A stretch of 64,000 nucleotides of DNA from Brytella acorum (GCF_029309905.1 NZ_JARBJP010000001.1:434001-498000); one strand, 5' to 3'; positions 19,525 to 29,241 are shown, counted from the first letter of the stretch. Notes: generated from the letters alone by a model not told the origin. Numbers and translations: made by a program.

Positions 19525-21553
19525 GTGTCATGACCTCGAAGGGGGCGAGACGGATGACGACCGGCTGGTCGGCATCGAACGCTGTGGGAGCCGCCGATTT
19601 CGCCCACAACGTGCGCACGCCATAATGTGTGGGCGCGTCGTCGGGCAGTTCCAGCACGCGACGTGGCTCGATCAGGATGGTGCGGGACACCTGATCGGGA
19701 TTGCGCAGCGTCAGGAAGGCTCTCTGCGGCGTCCATGCGGCCCAGCCGTAGGGTTCGAGCCGCCCCGGATCACCTCCCACCCAATGGCTGTCCTTGAGAA
19801 TTTCGGCGTTGGCGCGCGCCCATCTGGCGGTTGACGCGATGACATCCCAGTCCGCGTCTTTCAGGAGGTCCGGTGTGACGTAGAGTTCCTGTTCATCTGT
19901 GCCGGTTGCGAAGAAGGAATGGACTTCATCGGGGAAATCATGACCGGGGTCATCGTTCAGGCGCTGATTCTTCTGGGCGTAGATGATGCCGTGCAGCATG
20001 AGCGAGTTGATGGGAAAGAGCGGCGCCTTGACCACGATGTTCCGATAGGTATCGGAATCGCGATAGGTGATCCAGCGCTGACGCTTCGTGCCCACGCCGC
20101 GCAGCATGTCGTCTTCGCCCCCGCGCCAGATGGAGTCCGCCGTGCGCAGCCAGAAGGGTGATGGATAGGTGCCAGTGGTCAGGTTGATGAACGTATCGGG
20201 CTTGGCCTTGTAGATGTCGGCGATCAGATGGATGGCAGCGTCGAAGTCGCTGTTGAAGACACTGCCGGGCGCGACCTGGTCCGCGTTTCCTGTGCCGTCG
20301 AATTTGAACTGGTTGATGCAGTCGTTATGCAGCATGTCGAGCACGGCCTTGTGAAAGACCGCGTAATATTTCGGTCCCGAAAGATCGAAGCCGCCGTCGC
20401 GCGTCTCGAGGCCGAGCTTCTGTCCGTTGGCGACGCGGATTTCCTTGGGCGTGCTGTAGCCGCCCCAAGGCGAAAGCCAGACGCCCGGAGCCGCGCCGAA
20501 CGACGCGGCCAATGCGCAAAGGGGACGAAAACCCTGGGGAAAATCATGGCTGAACCGCCAGTTGCCGCTGCGATCGTCCCAGCCATCGTCGAACAGAAAG
20601 GAGTCGATCTGGACGCCGCGCTTGCGTACCAGCTCGTCCCCGATGGTCCTGATGCGATTTTCCGCGTCTTTCTGCGTGTAAGGCGTGAAATAGCCGATAT
20701 CGTACCACGAATTGTAGTTGAGAAACGGACGATAGGGATGGGTGCGCTCGCGTTCGAGATAGATCTGGAAGTCGCGACGCATCTGTCCATGTCGCGATAC
20801 GCCCGCGACGGCCGAGACGGTGAGGTCATGACCTGGTTCGATCGGGAGGGCCTGGGTCAGGCTGAGGCGGCTGCGGCCGTTGAAGACGAGGCTGTCGGCT
20901 AAGGGGCTTTCGATTCCGAAATAGACGTCCTGGATGCCGACGGGCGACCCCTGAACGTCTCCGAGCACCTCGCCGACATCCGTATGGGCTTCGAGCAATG
21001 CGACGTTCTTGATGGAAAGCGCGGTGCCGGATGGAGTGCCTGATGGAGTCAACGTGATGCTCTGGCGAAGATAGGGCGAGCCGGTCCGCTGTTCGACGCG
21101 CCAGAGCACGGCGAAGCGTCCCTTGGGATCGGTGAACCGGGCTGTCACGAAATGTCCGTCCAGGCGTTCCGCGCCACGCGCCGCGCTCTTCTGCGCCGGA
21201 AGGAGCCCCTCCTGGGGGCGAGCCGTCAGCGTGAGAACACTGCTCGGGATCTTTTCTCCATGGCTCAGATTGATGCTGAACAGGGCGAAGAGCGGGATGG
21301 TGCGGTCATGGACCACGTCCGTGAAACTTGCGTTTTTGACGTGCGCGCCGTCGATCGTCCATGTCAGCCGGGCGACATTGTTCCCGAAATGCTGCGTATC
21401 GCCGTTGAGAACCGTTTCCGTGGCCGCGGGTGCCAGAACGGTGTTTTCCGCGGCCCGGGCGTAGGCAGGGGTTGCCGCATCGAGAGCCGCGACACTCAGG
21501 AACGTTGCCGAGCACAACAGAAGCGTGACGGGAAAGCGAACGAATCGGAACAT
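19508..21553 (-). CDS. Secreted GH36/clan GH-D alpha-galactosidase-like glycoside hydrolase
   Basis: About 681 residues. A signal peptide (FPVTLLLCSATFLSVAAL) precedes an N-terminal beta-sandwich (to about residue 280) and a TIM barrel with FLFDDGWDD, a probable nucleophile in NQFKFDGTGN and a probable acid/base in RTADSIWRGGEDD; a small beta domain closes the protein. The architecture is that of GH36-type alpha-galactosidases. Some databases label relatives 'enterotoxin', which the sequence gives no reason to adopt. ATG 21553 follows GGAGA; an ATG-like start at 21643 would put 30 residues before the signal peptide. First gene of the operon, followed by GH27 with a 17-base overlap, and divergent from a DeoR regulator. 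Confidence 0.82.
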   Translation of the reverse strand: MFRFVRFPVTLLLCSATFLSVAALDAATPAYARAAENTVLAPAATETVLNGDTQHFGNNVARLTWTIDGAHVKNASFTDVVHDRTIPLFALFSINLSHGEKIPSSVLTLTARPQEGLLPAQKSAARGAERLDGHFVTARFTDPKGRFAVLWRVEQRTGSPYLRQSITLTPSGTPSGTALSIKNVALLEAHTDVGEVLGDVQGSPVGIQDVYFGIESPLADSLVFNGRSRLSLTQALPIEPGHDLTVSAVAGVSRHGQMRRDFQIYLERERTHPYRPFLNYNSWYDIGYFTPYTQKDAENRIRTIGDELVRKRGVQIDSFLFDDGWDDRSGNWRFSHDFPQGFRPLCALAASFGAAPGVWLSPWGGYSTPKEIRVANGQKLGLETRDGGFDLSGPKYYAVFHKAVLDMLHNDCINQFKFDGTGNADQVAPGSVFNSDFDAAIHLIADIYKAKPDTFINLTTGTYPSPFWLRTADSIWRGGEDDMLRGVGTKRQRWITYRDSDTYRNIVVKAPLFPINSLMLHGIIYAQKNQRLNDDPGHDFPDEVHSFFATGTDEQELYVTPDLLKDADWDVIASTARWARANAEILKDSHWVGGDPGRLEPYGWAAWTPQRAFLTLRNPDQVSRTILIEPRRVLELPDDAPTHYGVRTLWAKSAAPTAFDADQPVVIRLAPFEVMTLELTP

Positions 21554-21638
21554 TGTTGAGCGTTCTCCGGCAAGGGAAGCAGCCGACCTCGGCCCGTGAA
21601 GTCGGTCGGCGAGGGGATGGCGCGGAAAGTAAAGCGTG

Positions 21639-21698
21639 ATCATAAATATTCATCAAGCAAAACGATCAAAACCGGACAAAATTTATATTCATTATGAT
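21639..21698. promoter_or_regulatory. AT-rich divergent promoter region with inverted and direct repeats
   Basis: Between the glycosidase operon and the DeoR gene, ATCATAA (21639-21645) and TTATGAT (21692-21698) form a perfect inverted repeat, and ATATTCAT occurs twice in direct orientation (21646 and 21685). The block is far more AT-rich than its surroundings. It is a good candidate for promoters plus the DeoR operator. Confidence 0.45.
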
Positions 21699-21777
21699 TG
21701 ACCTTCCAGAGAGCTTCATAGGCACGGGTCTCGTGTTGCGATAGGATAAGGATGCAGGAACGAGCCCCGGAGGAACG

Positions 21778-22569
21778 ATGCAGCCCGACCGTCTGACTCA
21801 GATTCGTCATTATCTTTATCGCCACGGCATGACGGGCGTGAACGAGTTGGCAAAGATCGTGGATAGTTCCGTCGTGACGATCCGGAGGGATCTGCAGCGC
21901 CTCGAAGAGCAGGGTTATGTGCGCCGTACTCATGGCGGCGCCGAGATCGTGCATTCGGGAGGCATGGAAATTGCCTTCGAGGCGCGTGAAAGCCATCGCC
22001 TGGGCCTCAAGCGTGCGATTGCCGAGGCCGCTTTCGAAGGACTGCATCCGCATGAGTCCGTTTTCATGGATTCCGGCACGACGGTGCTCCAGTTGGCCCG
22101 GCGTCTTCGTCTCGATCCCATGCAGCTCAATGTTTTTACCAACAGCATCGCCATCGTGCAGACCCTGCTCGACACGCCACAGCTTCAGATCACGCTGATC
22201 GCCGGGCGTATCCGCAACGAGAACCGGAGCATCGTTGGTCCGTTAGCGGAACGAAGCATCGAAGGACTTTGGTTCGACAGGCTTTTCCTGGGCGCCAGCG
22301 CGGTCCAGCCTGACGGGAGCATCGCGACGCCGGATAGTGACGAGGCCAGTCTGAATGCGGCGATGATCCGACAGGCCACCCAGCGTTGCCTGCTGATGGA
22401 CAGCTCGAAATTTGGCCAGCATGCGACCTTCCGGGTAGGGCGTCTGGAGGACATGACGCATGTCATCACCGACGATGGACTGGCGCCGGACTGGGTCGAG
22501 CGTTTCGCGCAGGCGAGCACGGCTTTGACACGCGTGGCGTCTGATTTCGATGGACTCGAAGACGTATGA
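21778..22569 (+). CDS. DeoR/GlpR family transcriptional regulator
   Basis: Sugar-responsive repressor of 263 residues. The N-terminal winged helix contains the family signature VTIRRDLQRLEEQGYVRRTHGGA; the C-terminal domain is the DeoR sensor fold, with FMDSGTTVLQLA and GASAVQPDGSIATPD, which binds phosphorylated sugars in relatives. CCGGAGGAACG precedes the ATG. Its divergent position next to two alpha-galactosidase genes suggests it controls their expression in response to a galactose-derived or related phosphate; this is inference from context. Confidence 0.92.
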   Translation: MQPDRLTQIRHYLYRHGMTGVNELAKIVDSSVVTIRRDLQRLEEQGYVRRTHGGAEIVHSGGMEIAFEARESHRLGLKRAIAEAAFEGLHPHESVFMDSGTTVLQLARRLRLDPMQLNVFTNSIAIVQTLLDTPQLQITLIAGRIRNENRSIVGPLAERSIEGLWFDRLFLGASAVQPDGSIATPDSDEASLNAAMIRQATQRCLLMDSSKFGQHATFRVGRLEDMTHVITDDGLAPDWVERFAQASTALTRVASDFDGLEDV

Positions 22570-22633
22570 TTTCTGGATTTCGGAGCCGAATCGAACCTGG
22601 AGCCTGGCCCTCTGTAAAGCACGCATGATCAGC

Positions 22634-22646
22634 GGGGGGGGGGGGG
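22634..22646. repeat. Homopolymer of 13 G
   Basis: An unbroken run of 13 G on the plus strand in the gap between the convergent deoR-type and flavin reductase genes. It is not inside a reading frame. Confidence 0.9.
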
Positions 22647-22673
22647 ACAGTGGACGGTGCCGCCAGCTCCTTC

Positions 22674-22702
22674 CGTTTTTCAGGAGAGATGCCTGAAAAA
22701 CG
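22674..22702. terminator. Hairpin terminator between convergent genes
   Basis: Perfect 11-bp inverted repeat CGTTTTTCAGG / CCTGAAAAACG with a seven-base loop, between deoR-type and flavin reductase genes; the T-rich arm can serve either strand. Confidence 0.7.
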
Positions 22703-22728
22703 ATAGATCGACAGTGGCAATATGAGTG

Positions 22729-23223
22729 TCAGACCGGAACGTAACCCCGTCGGAACCAGACGAGGCCCCGGTTCGCCGTTTTGGGGAGCGTGACGACATC
22801 GACTTCCGCGAAAACGACCGTATGCGTGCCGATGTCGCGGGTTTCGCTGATCCGACATTCCAGTGTTGCCAATGCGTCCCGCAGGATGGGCAGGCCGGTC
22901 GTGCCCGTTTGCCAGTCGCCTGTCGCGAAGCGGGCGGTCATATCCAGCCGGCTGTCAGCGAACTGGTTGGAGAGGGAATCGTGCGATTCCGCCAGAACGT
23001 TGATTGCGATGCGCCCATGCGCCATGACATGAGGATGCGTCTTGCCATCGCGATTGATGCAGACCAGCAGCGTCGGCGGGGTGTCGGACACGCTGCACAC
23101 GGCTGAAGCCGTGAAGCCGTGACGGCCGCCAGGTCCATCCGTTGTGATGATCGTCACCGCGCTGGCCAGCAGGGACATGGCCTCGCGAAATGTGGGAGCG
23201 TCGGTCGAAATGGGCTTTGTCAT
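22729..23223 (-). CDS. Flavin reductase family (FMN-binding split barrel) protein
   Basis: 164-residue NAD(P)H:flavin reductase-like protein of the HpaC/RutF type, which supplies reduced flavin to two-component monooxygenases. Supporting sequence: the N-terminal LASAVTIITTDGPGGRHGFTAS, the PPTLLVCINRDGKTHPH core and the INVLAE segment, all classic for the fold. No partner monooxygenase lies nearby, so the physiological acceptor is unknown. It starts at ATG 23223 without a strong ribosome site. A short palindrome sits in its promoter region. Confidence 0.9.
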   Translation of the reverse strand: MTKPISTDAPTFREAMSLLASAVTIITTDGPGGRHGFTASAVCSVSDTPPTLLVCINRDGKTHPHVMAHGRIAINVLAESHDSLSNQFADSRLDMTARFATGDWQTGTTGLPILRDALATLECRISETRDIGTHTVVFAEVDVVTLPKTANRGLVWFRRGYVPV

Positions 23224-23280
23224 GGTCCGCGCCGTCGGTTGAGGAGGGATAACCCTCGCATGTTATTGGTGCCCGTCCGC

Positions 23281-23295
23281 CGAACGGGCCGTTCG
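23281..23295. promoter_or_regulatory. Palindrome upstream of the flavin reductase gene
   Basis: CGAACGG-G-CCGTTCG, seven perfect pairs around one base, 58-72 bases upstream of the flavin reductase start. Could be an operator or part of the glsA terminator region. Confidence 0.3.
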
Positions 23296-23354
23296 ACCGG
23301 CATGTTTAATCGAAAATGGCATGATTGACATATGGCGGCGCGGCGCATGCGAAA

Positions 23355-24308
23355 TCATGCTTCGTGCCGAGGAGGCGTGAAGACGGACCATCCCGTGGCG
23401 TGGACGAGGCGTGTCAGAGCGGCGGTGCCGAGAAGAGAGTTCCCCTGCGCGTTCAGACCGGGCGACCATACGGCGATCGAGGCGATGCCCGGGACGATTG
23501 CGAGAATGCCCCCGCCGACGCCTGATTTGCCCGGCAGGCCGACCTGAACGGCGAAAGATCCCGACCCGTCATAATGGCCGCATAGCATCATCAGCGCGAG
23601 CACGGTCTGGGTCGTCCGGGCGGAAACGGACTGTGCGGTTTCCGTGGCGACCCGTCCGCCCATCATCAGAAAACGCCCGCTTTCGGCGAGTTGGCGGCAG
23701 GTCATGGTGATGGCGCATTGATGAAAATACTGGCGAAGCACGCTCGGGATCAGATTTTGAATATTCCCGAAATTGCGCATGTCGTTGGCGAGGGCCGCAT
23801 TGCGAAAGCCGGTTTCATATTCCTGCCGGGCCAGGGATTCGTCATATCTGACGCCACTGGTTTTGGCGACGAGAGAGCGAACGAAAGCGAGAAACGCGCG
23901 GCGGGCGTCGGCGGCGCCGAAATGCGAAAGCAGGATATCGGATATCACGAGAGCGCCCGCATTGATGAACGGGTTGCGGGGTATGCCGCGCTCGCTTTCA
24001 AGCTGCATGATCGAATTGAAGGGATTGCCGGAAGGTTCCTGCCGCACGCGGGACCAGATCGGTGCTCCGATGGTTTCGAGCGCCATGGTGAGCGCATAGA
24101 CCTTGGAAATGCTCTGGATCGAGAAGGGTTCATTGGCATCTCCGGTGAGATGCATGCGGCCGTTGGCTTCGAGTACGGCAATGCCGAATTTGTCCGGATC
24201 CACGTCTGCGAGCGGCGGAATATACGTTGGCAGGACGCCACGCTCCGGAGCCGACCGCATGTCCAGCGCGATCGTCTCGATAAGCATGGCGATGTCCGAT
24301 TGAGGCAT
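23355..24308 (-). CDS. glsA: Glutaminase
   Basis: Converts glutamine to glutamate and ammonia; the serine beta-lactamase-like fold is used. The 317-residue length and order of motifs match bacterial GlsA/Yba[11 protein letters not shown], the catalytic SIQSISKVY (Ser-x-x-Lys), NPFINAGA, and [12 protein letters not shown] near the C-terminus. In enterobacteria this enzyme supports acid resistance by releasing ammonia, which would suit an acid-producing organism (inference). ATG at 24308. It is downstream of nucleoside hydrolase on the same strand across a 120-base AT-rich gap, so it probably has its own promoter. Confidence 0.96.
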   Translation of the reverse strand: MPQSDIAMLIETIALDMRSAPERGVLPTYIPPLADVDPDKFGIAVLEANGRMHLTGDANEPFSIQSISKVYALTMALETIGAPIWSRVRQEPSGNPFNSIMQLESERGIPRNPFINAGALVISDILLSHFGAADARRAFLAFVRSLVAKTSGVRYDESLARQEYETGFRNAALANDMRNFGNIQNLIPSVLRQYFHQCAITMTCRQLAESGRFLMMGGRVATETAQSVSARTTQTVLALMMLCGHYDGSGSFAVQVGLPGKSGVGGGILAIVPGIASIAVWSPGLNAQGNSLLGTAALTRLVHATGWSVFTPPRHEA

Positions 24309-24428
24309 GGACGCGGGTTCCGGCTCTGCTTTTTGGGAATGGCTTTCACCATAAACATCTTGGAGGAATGCCGGGAATATGACCGTTTGTGATTTTAGAT
24401 ATGCTAAATTTGCATAACTTGGGAAGAG

Positions 24429-25373
24429 TTAGCCCAGGCGCGCGAGCCGCTCGGTCAGGAGCGCGTAAAACCCGTCCGCGTTCCCGTCGCGGAGATAGAG
24501 TGCGTTGGGCGCTCGTCCTGTCACGCGCCAGTAATCCACGATCGTGGTCCCGGCGCAGAACTCCCCCTGCGTCTCGACGCAGATATTGACCTCACGCCCC
24601 TGGAAGAGGTCCGGGCGCAGCAACCAGCCGATCGTGCAGGGATCGTGAAGGGGCGCGCCGTCAGATTCGAACTTCTTGAGATCGAACCGTTCCGAAAACC
24701 CCAGCATGCCCGCGACGCAGCGTGCGGCGGCATTGTCGACGGCGCGGATGGCGGCGAGGCGCGCCGCGGTCGCGGCCATCTGATGTGTGACGTCGAGGGG
24801 CAGAACGACCATGGGAATGCCTGCGCCGAACACGATTTTCGCGGCTTCAGGGTCGACGAAGGCATTGAATTCCGCGTTTGGCGTGATGTTGCCGCCCTCG
24901 AAACAGGCGCCGATCATCGAGACGATGCGTGCGATGCGCGGCGCGATGTCGGGCGCCTTGCGCAGGGCCAGCGCGATATTGGTCATGGGGGCGAGCGTCA
25001 CGAGTGTGATCGCGCCCTGCGGCTGAGCACGCAGATAATCGGTCAGGAAGTCCACGGCATGGGTGGCTTCCGCCTGTTTCGACGGCGGAGGGAGCGCCGC
25101 GCCATCGAGGCCGCTCTCGCCATGCACGTGTTCTGCCCGCAGGGGAGGCCGGACCAGCGGGATATCGCATCCGCGATAGAGGGGGATATCCGACCGCCCG
25201 GCCAGTTCGAGGATCGCGGCGGCATTGCGTGTGGTGTTCTCGATACCCGTATTGCCGCCCACGGTCGTGACGGCTTCGACCGTCAGTTCATCCGGCGAGG
25301 CGAGGGCCAGCAGGAGCGCCACCGCATCGTCCTGACCGGGGTCGGTATCGATAATGATGCGAATCGGCGCCAT
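24429..25373 (-). CDS. Inosine-uridine preferring nucleoside hydrolase
   Basis: Cleaves ribonucleosides to ribose and free base. The N-terminal DTDPGQDDA motif supplies the calcium-binding aspartates; the middle region has TLAPMTNIALAL and FVDPEAAKIVF, and the C-terminal region DPCTIGWLLRP carries the last calcium ligand (Asp). 314 residues, typical. GAGGA sits six bases before ATG 25373. Substrate preference within the family (purine, pyrimidine, RihA/B/C) cannot be set by eye. Together with the NCS2 permease 8 kb away it may serve base salvage. Confidence 0.95.
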   Translation of the reverse strand: MAPIRIIIDTDPGQDDAVALLLALASPDELTVEAVTTVGGNTGIENTTRNAAAILELAGRSDIPLYRGCDIPLVRPPLRAEHVHGESGLDGAALPPPSKQAEATHAVDFLTDYLRAQPQGAITLVTLAPMTNIALALRKAPDIAPRIARIVSMIGACFEGGNITPNAEFNAFVDPEAAKIVFGAGIPMVVLPLDVTHQMAATAARLAAIRAVDNAAARCVAGMLGFSERFDLKKFESDGAPLHDPCTIGWLLRPDLFQGREVNICVETQGEFCAGTTIVDYWRVTGRAPNALYLRDGNADGFYALLTERLARLG

Positions 25374-25404
25374 GCATGATCCTCGAAGCGGGCTGCTCTC
25401 GCTT

Positions 25405-25656
25405 TCAGGCTGGTTTTTCTTCGTCCTTGAACCAGACTTCGACCGGACCGGTCACCTTGATGGTCATGGGACGCCCCTTGCGATCGAGGGTGCGGCCGAC
25501 CGCCATGCGCACCCAGCCTTCGCTGATGCAGTATTCCTCGACGTTGAAGCGCTCTTCATCCTTGAAGCGGACGCCAATGCCGCGTTCGAGAACGCCTTCG
25601 TTGAAGAACGGGCTGTCAGGGCTGGCGCTGAGGCGATCGGGCGGCGTATCGGACAT
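25405..25656 (-). CDS. DUF3297 family small protein
   Basis: 83 residues matching the widespread DUF3297 family: LSASPDSPFFNE, GVRFKDEERFNVEEYC and GWVRMAVGRTLDRKGRP. The function is unknown. The start at ATG 25656 gives the standard MSDTPPDRL; longer in-frame extension is not conserved in type. It sits just upstream of nucleoside hydrolase on the same strand (about 30 bases), so they probably share a transcript. Confidence 0.9.
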   Translation of the reverse strand: MSDTPPDRLSASPDSPFFNEGVLERGIGVRFKDEERFNVEEYCISEGWVRMAVGRTLDRKGRPMTIKVTGPVEVWFKDEEKPA

Positions 25657-25839
25657 GTGACGCAAAATCCTGTGCTGACGATGTTTCTGGGCACATAGCC
25701 TCTCCGCCATCGGACGGAAAGGGCGCTCTGCCTGCAAGGCTCCCGCTTGACGACCGCTCTTCTCTTGGAAACGTTAGGGCGCGATCCGCTTTCGGTGCGC
25801 CATGATAAGGTCAGCATCCAGCGCCATTCAGGACAAGAC

Positions 25840-28800
25840 ATGAGAGATATTTCCCGACCGATTCGACAGGCCATTCTGATGACGGGTCTCTCGTTGATAG
25901 GAGCCGCCAGCATGCCCGTGGCTCAGGTTCGGGCACAGACGGCGCTTCGCGAAATGGACGGGCTGCACACGTTCATGCGTTATCCGAACCTGCACGGCGA
26001 CACGGTGGTTTTCGTCGCGCATGGCAACCTCTGGGAGGTGTCGCGCAAAGGCGGCGCGGCGCGTCGTCTGACGGCCGATCCGGGAGACGATTTTCTGCCG
26101 CGATATTCGCCGGACGGACAGTGGATCGCGTTCACCGCAAGCTATCAGGGCAATCAGGACGTCTACGTCATGCCGTCCGGCGGCGGTCCGGCCCGACGAC
26201 TGACCTTCCATTCGGATATTGCGGCGAAGGCGCCCGATCGCTGGGCGCCGGACAACATGGTCATGACATGGACGCCGGATTCGCGCTCGATCGTATTTTC
26301 CTCACGCGCCCTGGCCTGGAATTCGTGGATCAACCGTCCGTTCACCGTCCCTTTGACCGGAGGCCTGCCCACACCGCTGCCGCTGGATCGCAGTGGTTTC
26401 ATGACCTACGGGCCGGATGGGCATACGGTCGCCCTGACCCGCATCCTGCGGGATTTCCGGACCTGGAAGCGTTATGACGGCGGCCTGGCCCAGAATGTGT
26501 TCACCTATGACCTGAACAGCCACAGGATGGCGCAGGTCACGGACTGGTCCGGCACGGCGACACAGCCCATGTGGTTCGGGCATAAAATCTATTTTCTGGC
26601 GGATCATGATTCGAACCGCCGCGCCAACATATGGGTTCTCGACCTGGAAACGCACCAGACGCGGCAACTCACGCATTTCACGGATTTCGATGTCGATTTT
26701 CCCTCGCTGGGTGACAGCGGCCTGACATTCCAGCAGGGCGGCGCTTTGTGGGTGATGGATCTGCCTTCGGAAGAGCTTCATCGTCTTGACGTTACGGTGC
26801 CTGACGACGGCATGCGGACCATGTCGCGTCCCGTCGCCGCAGCGGATGCCATCCGCGACAGCGATTATGCCCATGAACCCAATTTTGCCGTTGCGCCGAA
26901 TGGACGGCGCGCCGCTCTCGTGGCGCGCGGCGATCTGTTCTCGCTTCCGGCCGAACATGGGGCCGTGCGCAACCTGACCCATAGCAGTGATGCGGATGAC
27001 GAGCATCCGGTCTTCTCGCCGGATGGCAGCCAGCTGGCCTACACGTCGGACGAAAATGGCGAGCAGCAGATATGGCTGCGCGCCGTCGATGGCGGCCCGG
27101 CGCGTCAGTTGACGCATTTCCGCGACGGATACCGTTATGCCCCGATCTTCTCGGCGGACGGCAAGCAACTGGCCTTTTCAGACAACAACAACCGGCTGTG
27201 GGTCATGACGATCGGGTCCGATCCGGTCCCGGTCGCCCAGGACATTCAGGACGAGATTCACGATCAGGCTTTCTCTCCGGATGGACATTATCTCGCTTTC
27301 AGCATGAAGCGTGACAATCACCAGCCTGGCCTTTTCCTGTATGATATCGAAACGCGCCAGCTCATGCCGCTGGGTGGCGCGGAGGCCGACACGAAGCCGC
27401 AATTTTCCAGGGATGGCCGGTATCTTTTCTTCACGTCCCAGCGTCTCGAACACCCCGTCTTCGACGAGCACGAGTTCAACGCCTATTCCATGCAGAGCAC
27501 GGGTATTTATGTCGCGGCTCTGGCGGCTTCGACACCGGCCATGTTCGGAATACGGTCCGATGAGTCAGGCCCGTCCGAGGGCGGGAAGAATGCGGGGGAC
27601 GGCGCGGATCAGCACGCTGGCGCCGATGCGAAGCACACCGATCCTTCCGCGGGGGTGGACGTTTACGGGATTCTTTCGCGTGCGGAGCCGGTGCCGGATA
27701 TCCGGCCCGGCGTGACGAAGATCGCCATGCGCGGAGACAGGCTCTTTTACGAAACGGAACCCAAGGAATCCATTGACGGAGCGACGCCGGATGGCGGCGA
27801 ACGCTCGCTTTTCAGCTATGATGTCGCCGCTCGGAAAAGCCTGTTGATCCAGCAGAAATACGACGCGCTGACGCTGTCTTATGATGGCGCGTTCATGCTG
27901 TGGCGGAATGGTCATGACTGGTTCATCGCCGAGGCCAGGCCGAAATCCGAACCTCACAAGCTCAAGGTCGATGCGATGACGGCCTTCGTGACGCCGCCCC
28001 GGGAGTGGGCCGCCATGTTCAATGAGGCGTGGCGCCTGGAGAGGGATTTTTTCTACAATCCGATGATGAATGGCGTGGACTGGAACCAGATCCATGCAAG
28101 CTACGAGAAGCTTGTCCCGCTGCTCGGGTCGTCGGCCGATTTCGGCTATCTTCTGGGGCAGTTGCAGGGCGAACTTGCCAATTCCCATACCTATGCGCAG
28201 AGCGTGGGCGAGCCGCCCGGACGGCGCTTCCCGACGGCCCTGATCGGAGCGGATTTCGCGCTCGATGCGGCGTCGGGGCGTTATCGCCTCGCGCATGTGC
28301 TGCGCGGGGATAATGCGCGCCCCGCTTATCGCGCCCCGCTCGCGCAGCCCGGCATGAACGTCCGTGATGGCGATTACCTGCTTGCTGTCGATGGCGAGGA
28401 TCTGCGCGCGCCGACCGATCCCTACAGCCTGTTCGTCGGCAGGAACGGCCCGCTGACCCTGACCATCGCCGCGTCGATCGAAGGGAAGAGGCGTGATGTG
28501 ACGGTCGAGCCCGTGGAGAGCGAGCTGTCGCTGCGCGAAGCGGAGTGGATCCGGCATAACCGCGAAACGGTCGATCGTCTGTCGCACGGACAGATCGCCT
28601 ATATCTATCTGTCCGACATGTCCGGGCTGGGGATGCAGCAGTTCATCCGTCAGTTCTATACGCAGCTCGACAGGAAGGCGCTCATGATCGACGATCGCTG
28701 GAACGGCGGCGGCTTTATCGACGAGATCCTGCTTGAGCGTCTGCGACGTGTTCTGGACGGCATGGACGTGACGCGGCAGGGCGTGGGGCGTTCGATCCCC

Positions 28801-29223
28801 CAGCAGTTGATCGTCGGCCCGAAGGTCACGCTCATCAACCACTATTCCGCCTCGAACGGCGATATGTTCCCGTTCTATTTCCGGGATTATAAACTCGGAA
28901 AGCTGATCGGGACGCGGACATGGGGCGGCGTGCGCGGCATCCGCGGGATGTGGCCACTGCTCGACGGCAGCACGATTTCCATTCCCGAGACCGCGCTTTA
29001 TGATCGAAAATCACAATGGGTGATCGAGAATCACGGGGTTGATCCGGATATCGACATCGAGAACGAACCCGCCGATCTTCTGGCTGGCCATGATGCACAG
29101 CTCGAAAAGGGTGTGTCGGTTCTCATGGACGAACTCAAGGCGAATCCACCGGTCATCCCGATGCCTCCTGCCTGGCTGCCGGCCTATCCACCGTCCGCGA
29201 CTCCCGCAACTCACCACGACTAA
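25840..29223 (+). CDS. Periplasmic tricorn-like protease (S41 family)
   Basis: Large protease of 1127 residues. A signal peptide ends near VRAQ, unlike the cytosolic archaeal tricorn. Two beta-propellers built from SPDG and GGPARRLT repeats cover about residues 35-640, followed by a core region, a PDZ domain (about 830-880, PGMNVRDGDYLLAVDGED) and the catalytic domain with NHYSASNGD (nucleophile probably Ser1005) and WNGGGFIDE. An Asp/Gly/His-rich insert lies near residues 590-620. ATG 25840 has GGACA upstream; the 31 residues before it lack a ribosome site. It probably degrades oligopeptides in the periplasm. It is followed after 18 bases by two lipoprotein hydrolase-fold genes, so an operon is likely. 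Confidence 0.92.
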   Translation: MRDISRPIRQAILMTGLSLIGAASMPVAQVRAQTALREMDGLHTFMRYPNLHGDTVVFVAHGNLWEVSRKGGAARRLTADPGDDFLPRYSPDGQWIAFTASYQGNQDVYVMPSGGGPARRLTFHSDIAAKAPDRWAPDNMVMTWTPDSRSIVFSSRALAWNSWINRPFTVPLTGGLPTPLPLDRSGFMTYGPDGHTVALTRILRDFRTWKRYDGGLAQNVFTYDLNSHRMAQVTDWSGTATQPMWFGHKIYFLADHDSNRRANIWVLDLETHQTRQLTHFTDFDVDFPSLGDSGLTFQQGGALWVMDLPSEELHRLDVTVPDDGMRTMSRPVAAADAIRDSDYAHEPNFAVAPNGRRAALVARGDLFSLPAEHGAVRNLTHSSDADDEHPVFSPDGSQLAYTSDENGEQQIWLRAVDGGPARQLTHFRDGYRYAPIFSADGKQLAFSDNNNRLWVMTIGSDPVPVAQDIQDEIHDQAFSPDGHYLAFSMKRDNHQPGLFLYDIETRQLMPLGGAEADTKPQFSRDGRYLFFTSQRLEHPVFDEHEFNAYSMQSTGIYVAALAASTPAMFGIRSDESGPSEGGKNAGDGADQHAGADAKHTDPSAGVDVYGILSRAEPVPDIRPGVTKIAMRGDRLFYETEPKESIDGATPDGGERSLFSYDVAARKSLLIQQKYDALTLSYDGAFMLWRNGHDWFIAEARPKSEPHKLKVDAMTAFVTPPREWAAMFNEAWRLERDFFYNPMMNGVDWNQIHASYEKLVPLLGSSADFGYLLGQLQGELANSHTYAQSVGEPPGRRFPTALIGADFALDAASGRYRLAHVLRGDNARPAYRAPLAQPGMNVRDGDYLLAVDGEDLRAPTDPYSLFVGRNGPLTLTIAASIEGKRRDVTVEPVESELSLREAEWIRHNRETVDRLSHGQIAYIYLSDMSGLGMQQFIRQFYTQLDRKALMIDDRWNGGGFIDEILLERLRRVLDGMDVTRQGVGRSIPQQLIVGPKVTLINHYSASNGDMFPFYFRDYKLGKLIGTRTWGGVRGIRGMWPLLDGSTISIPETALYDRKSQWVIENHGVDPDIDIENEPADLLAGHDAQLEKGVSVLMDELKANPPVIPMPPAWLPAYPPSATPATHHD

Positions 29224-29241
29224 AGAAGAAGCTTTTTGCCG

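Noticed and set aside
19508-21553. Enterotoxin
   Set aside because: Some relatives carry this database label, but the sequence is a glycoside hydrolase with FDDGWDD and a GH-D type active site; no toxin feature is visible.
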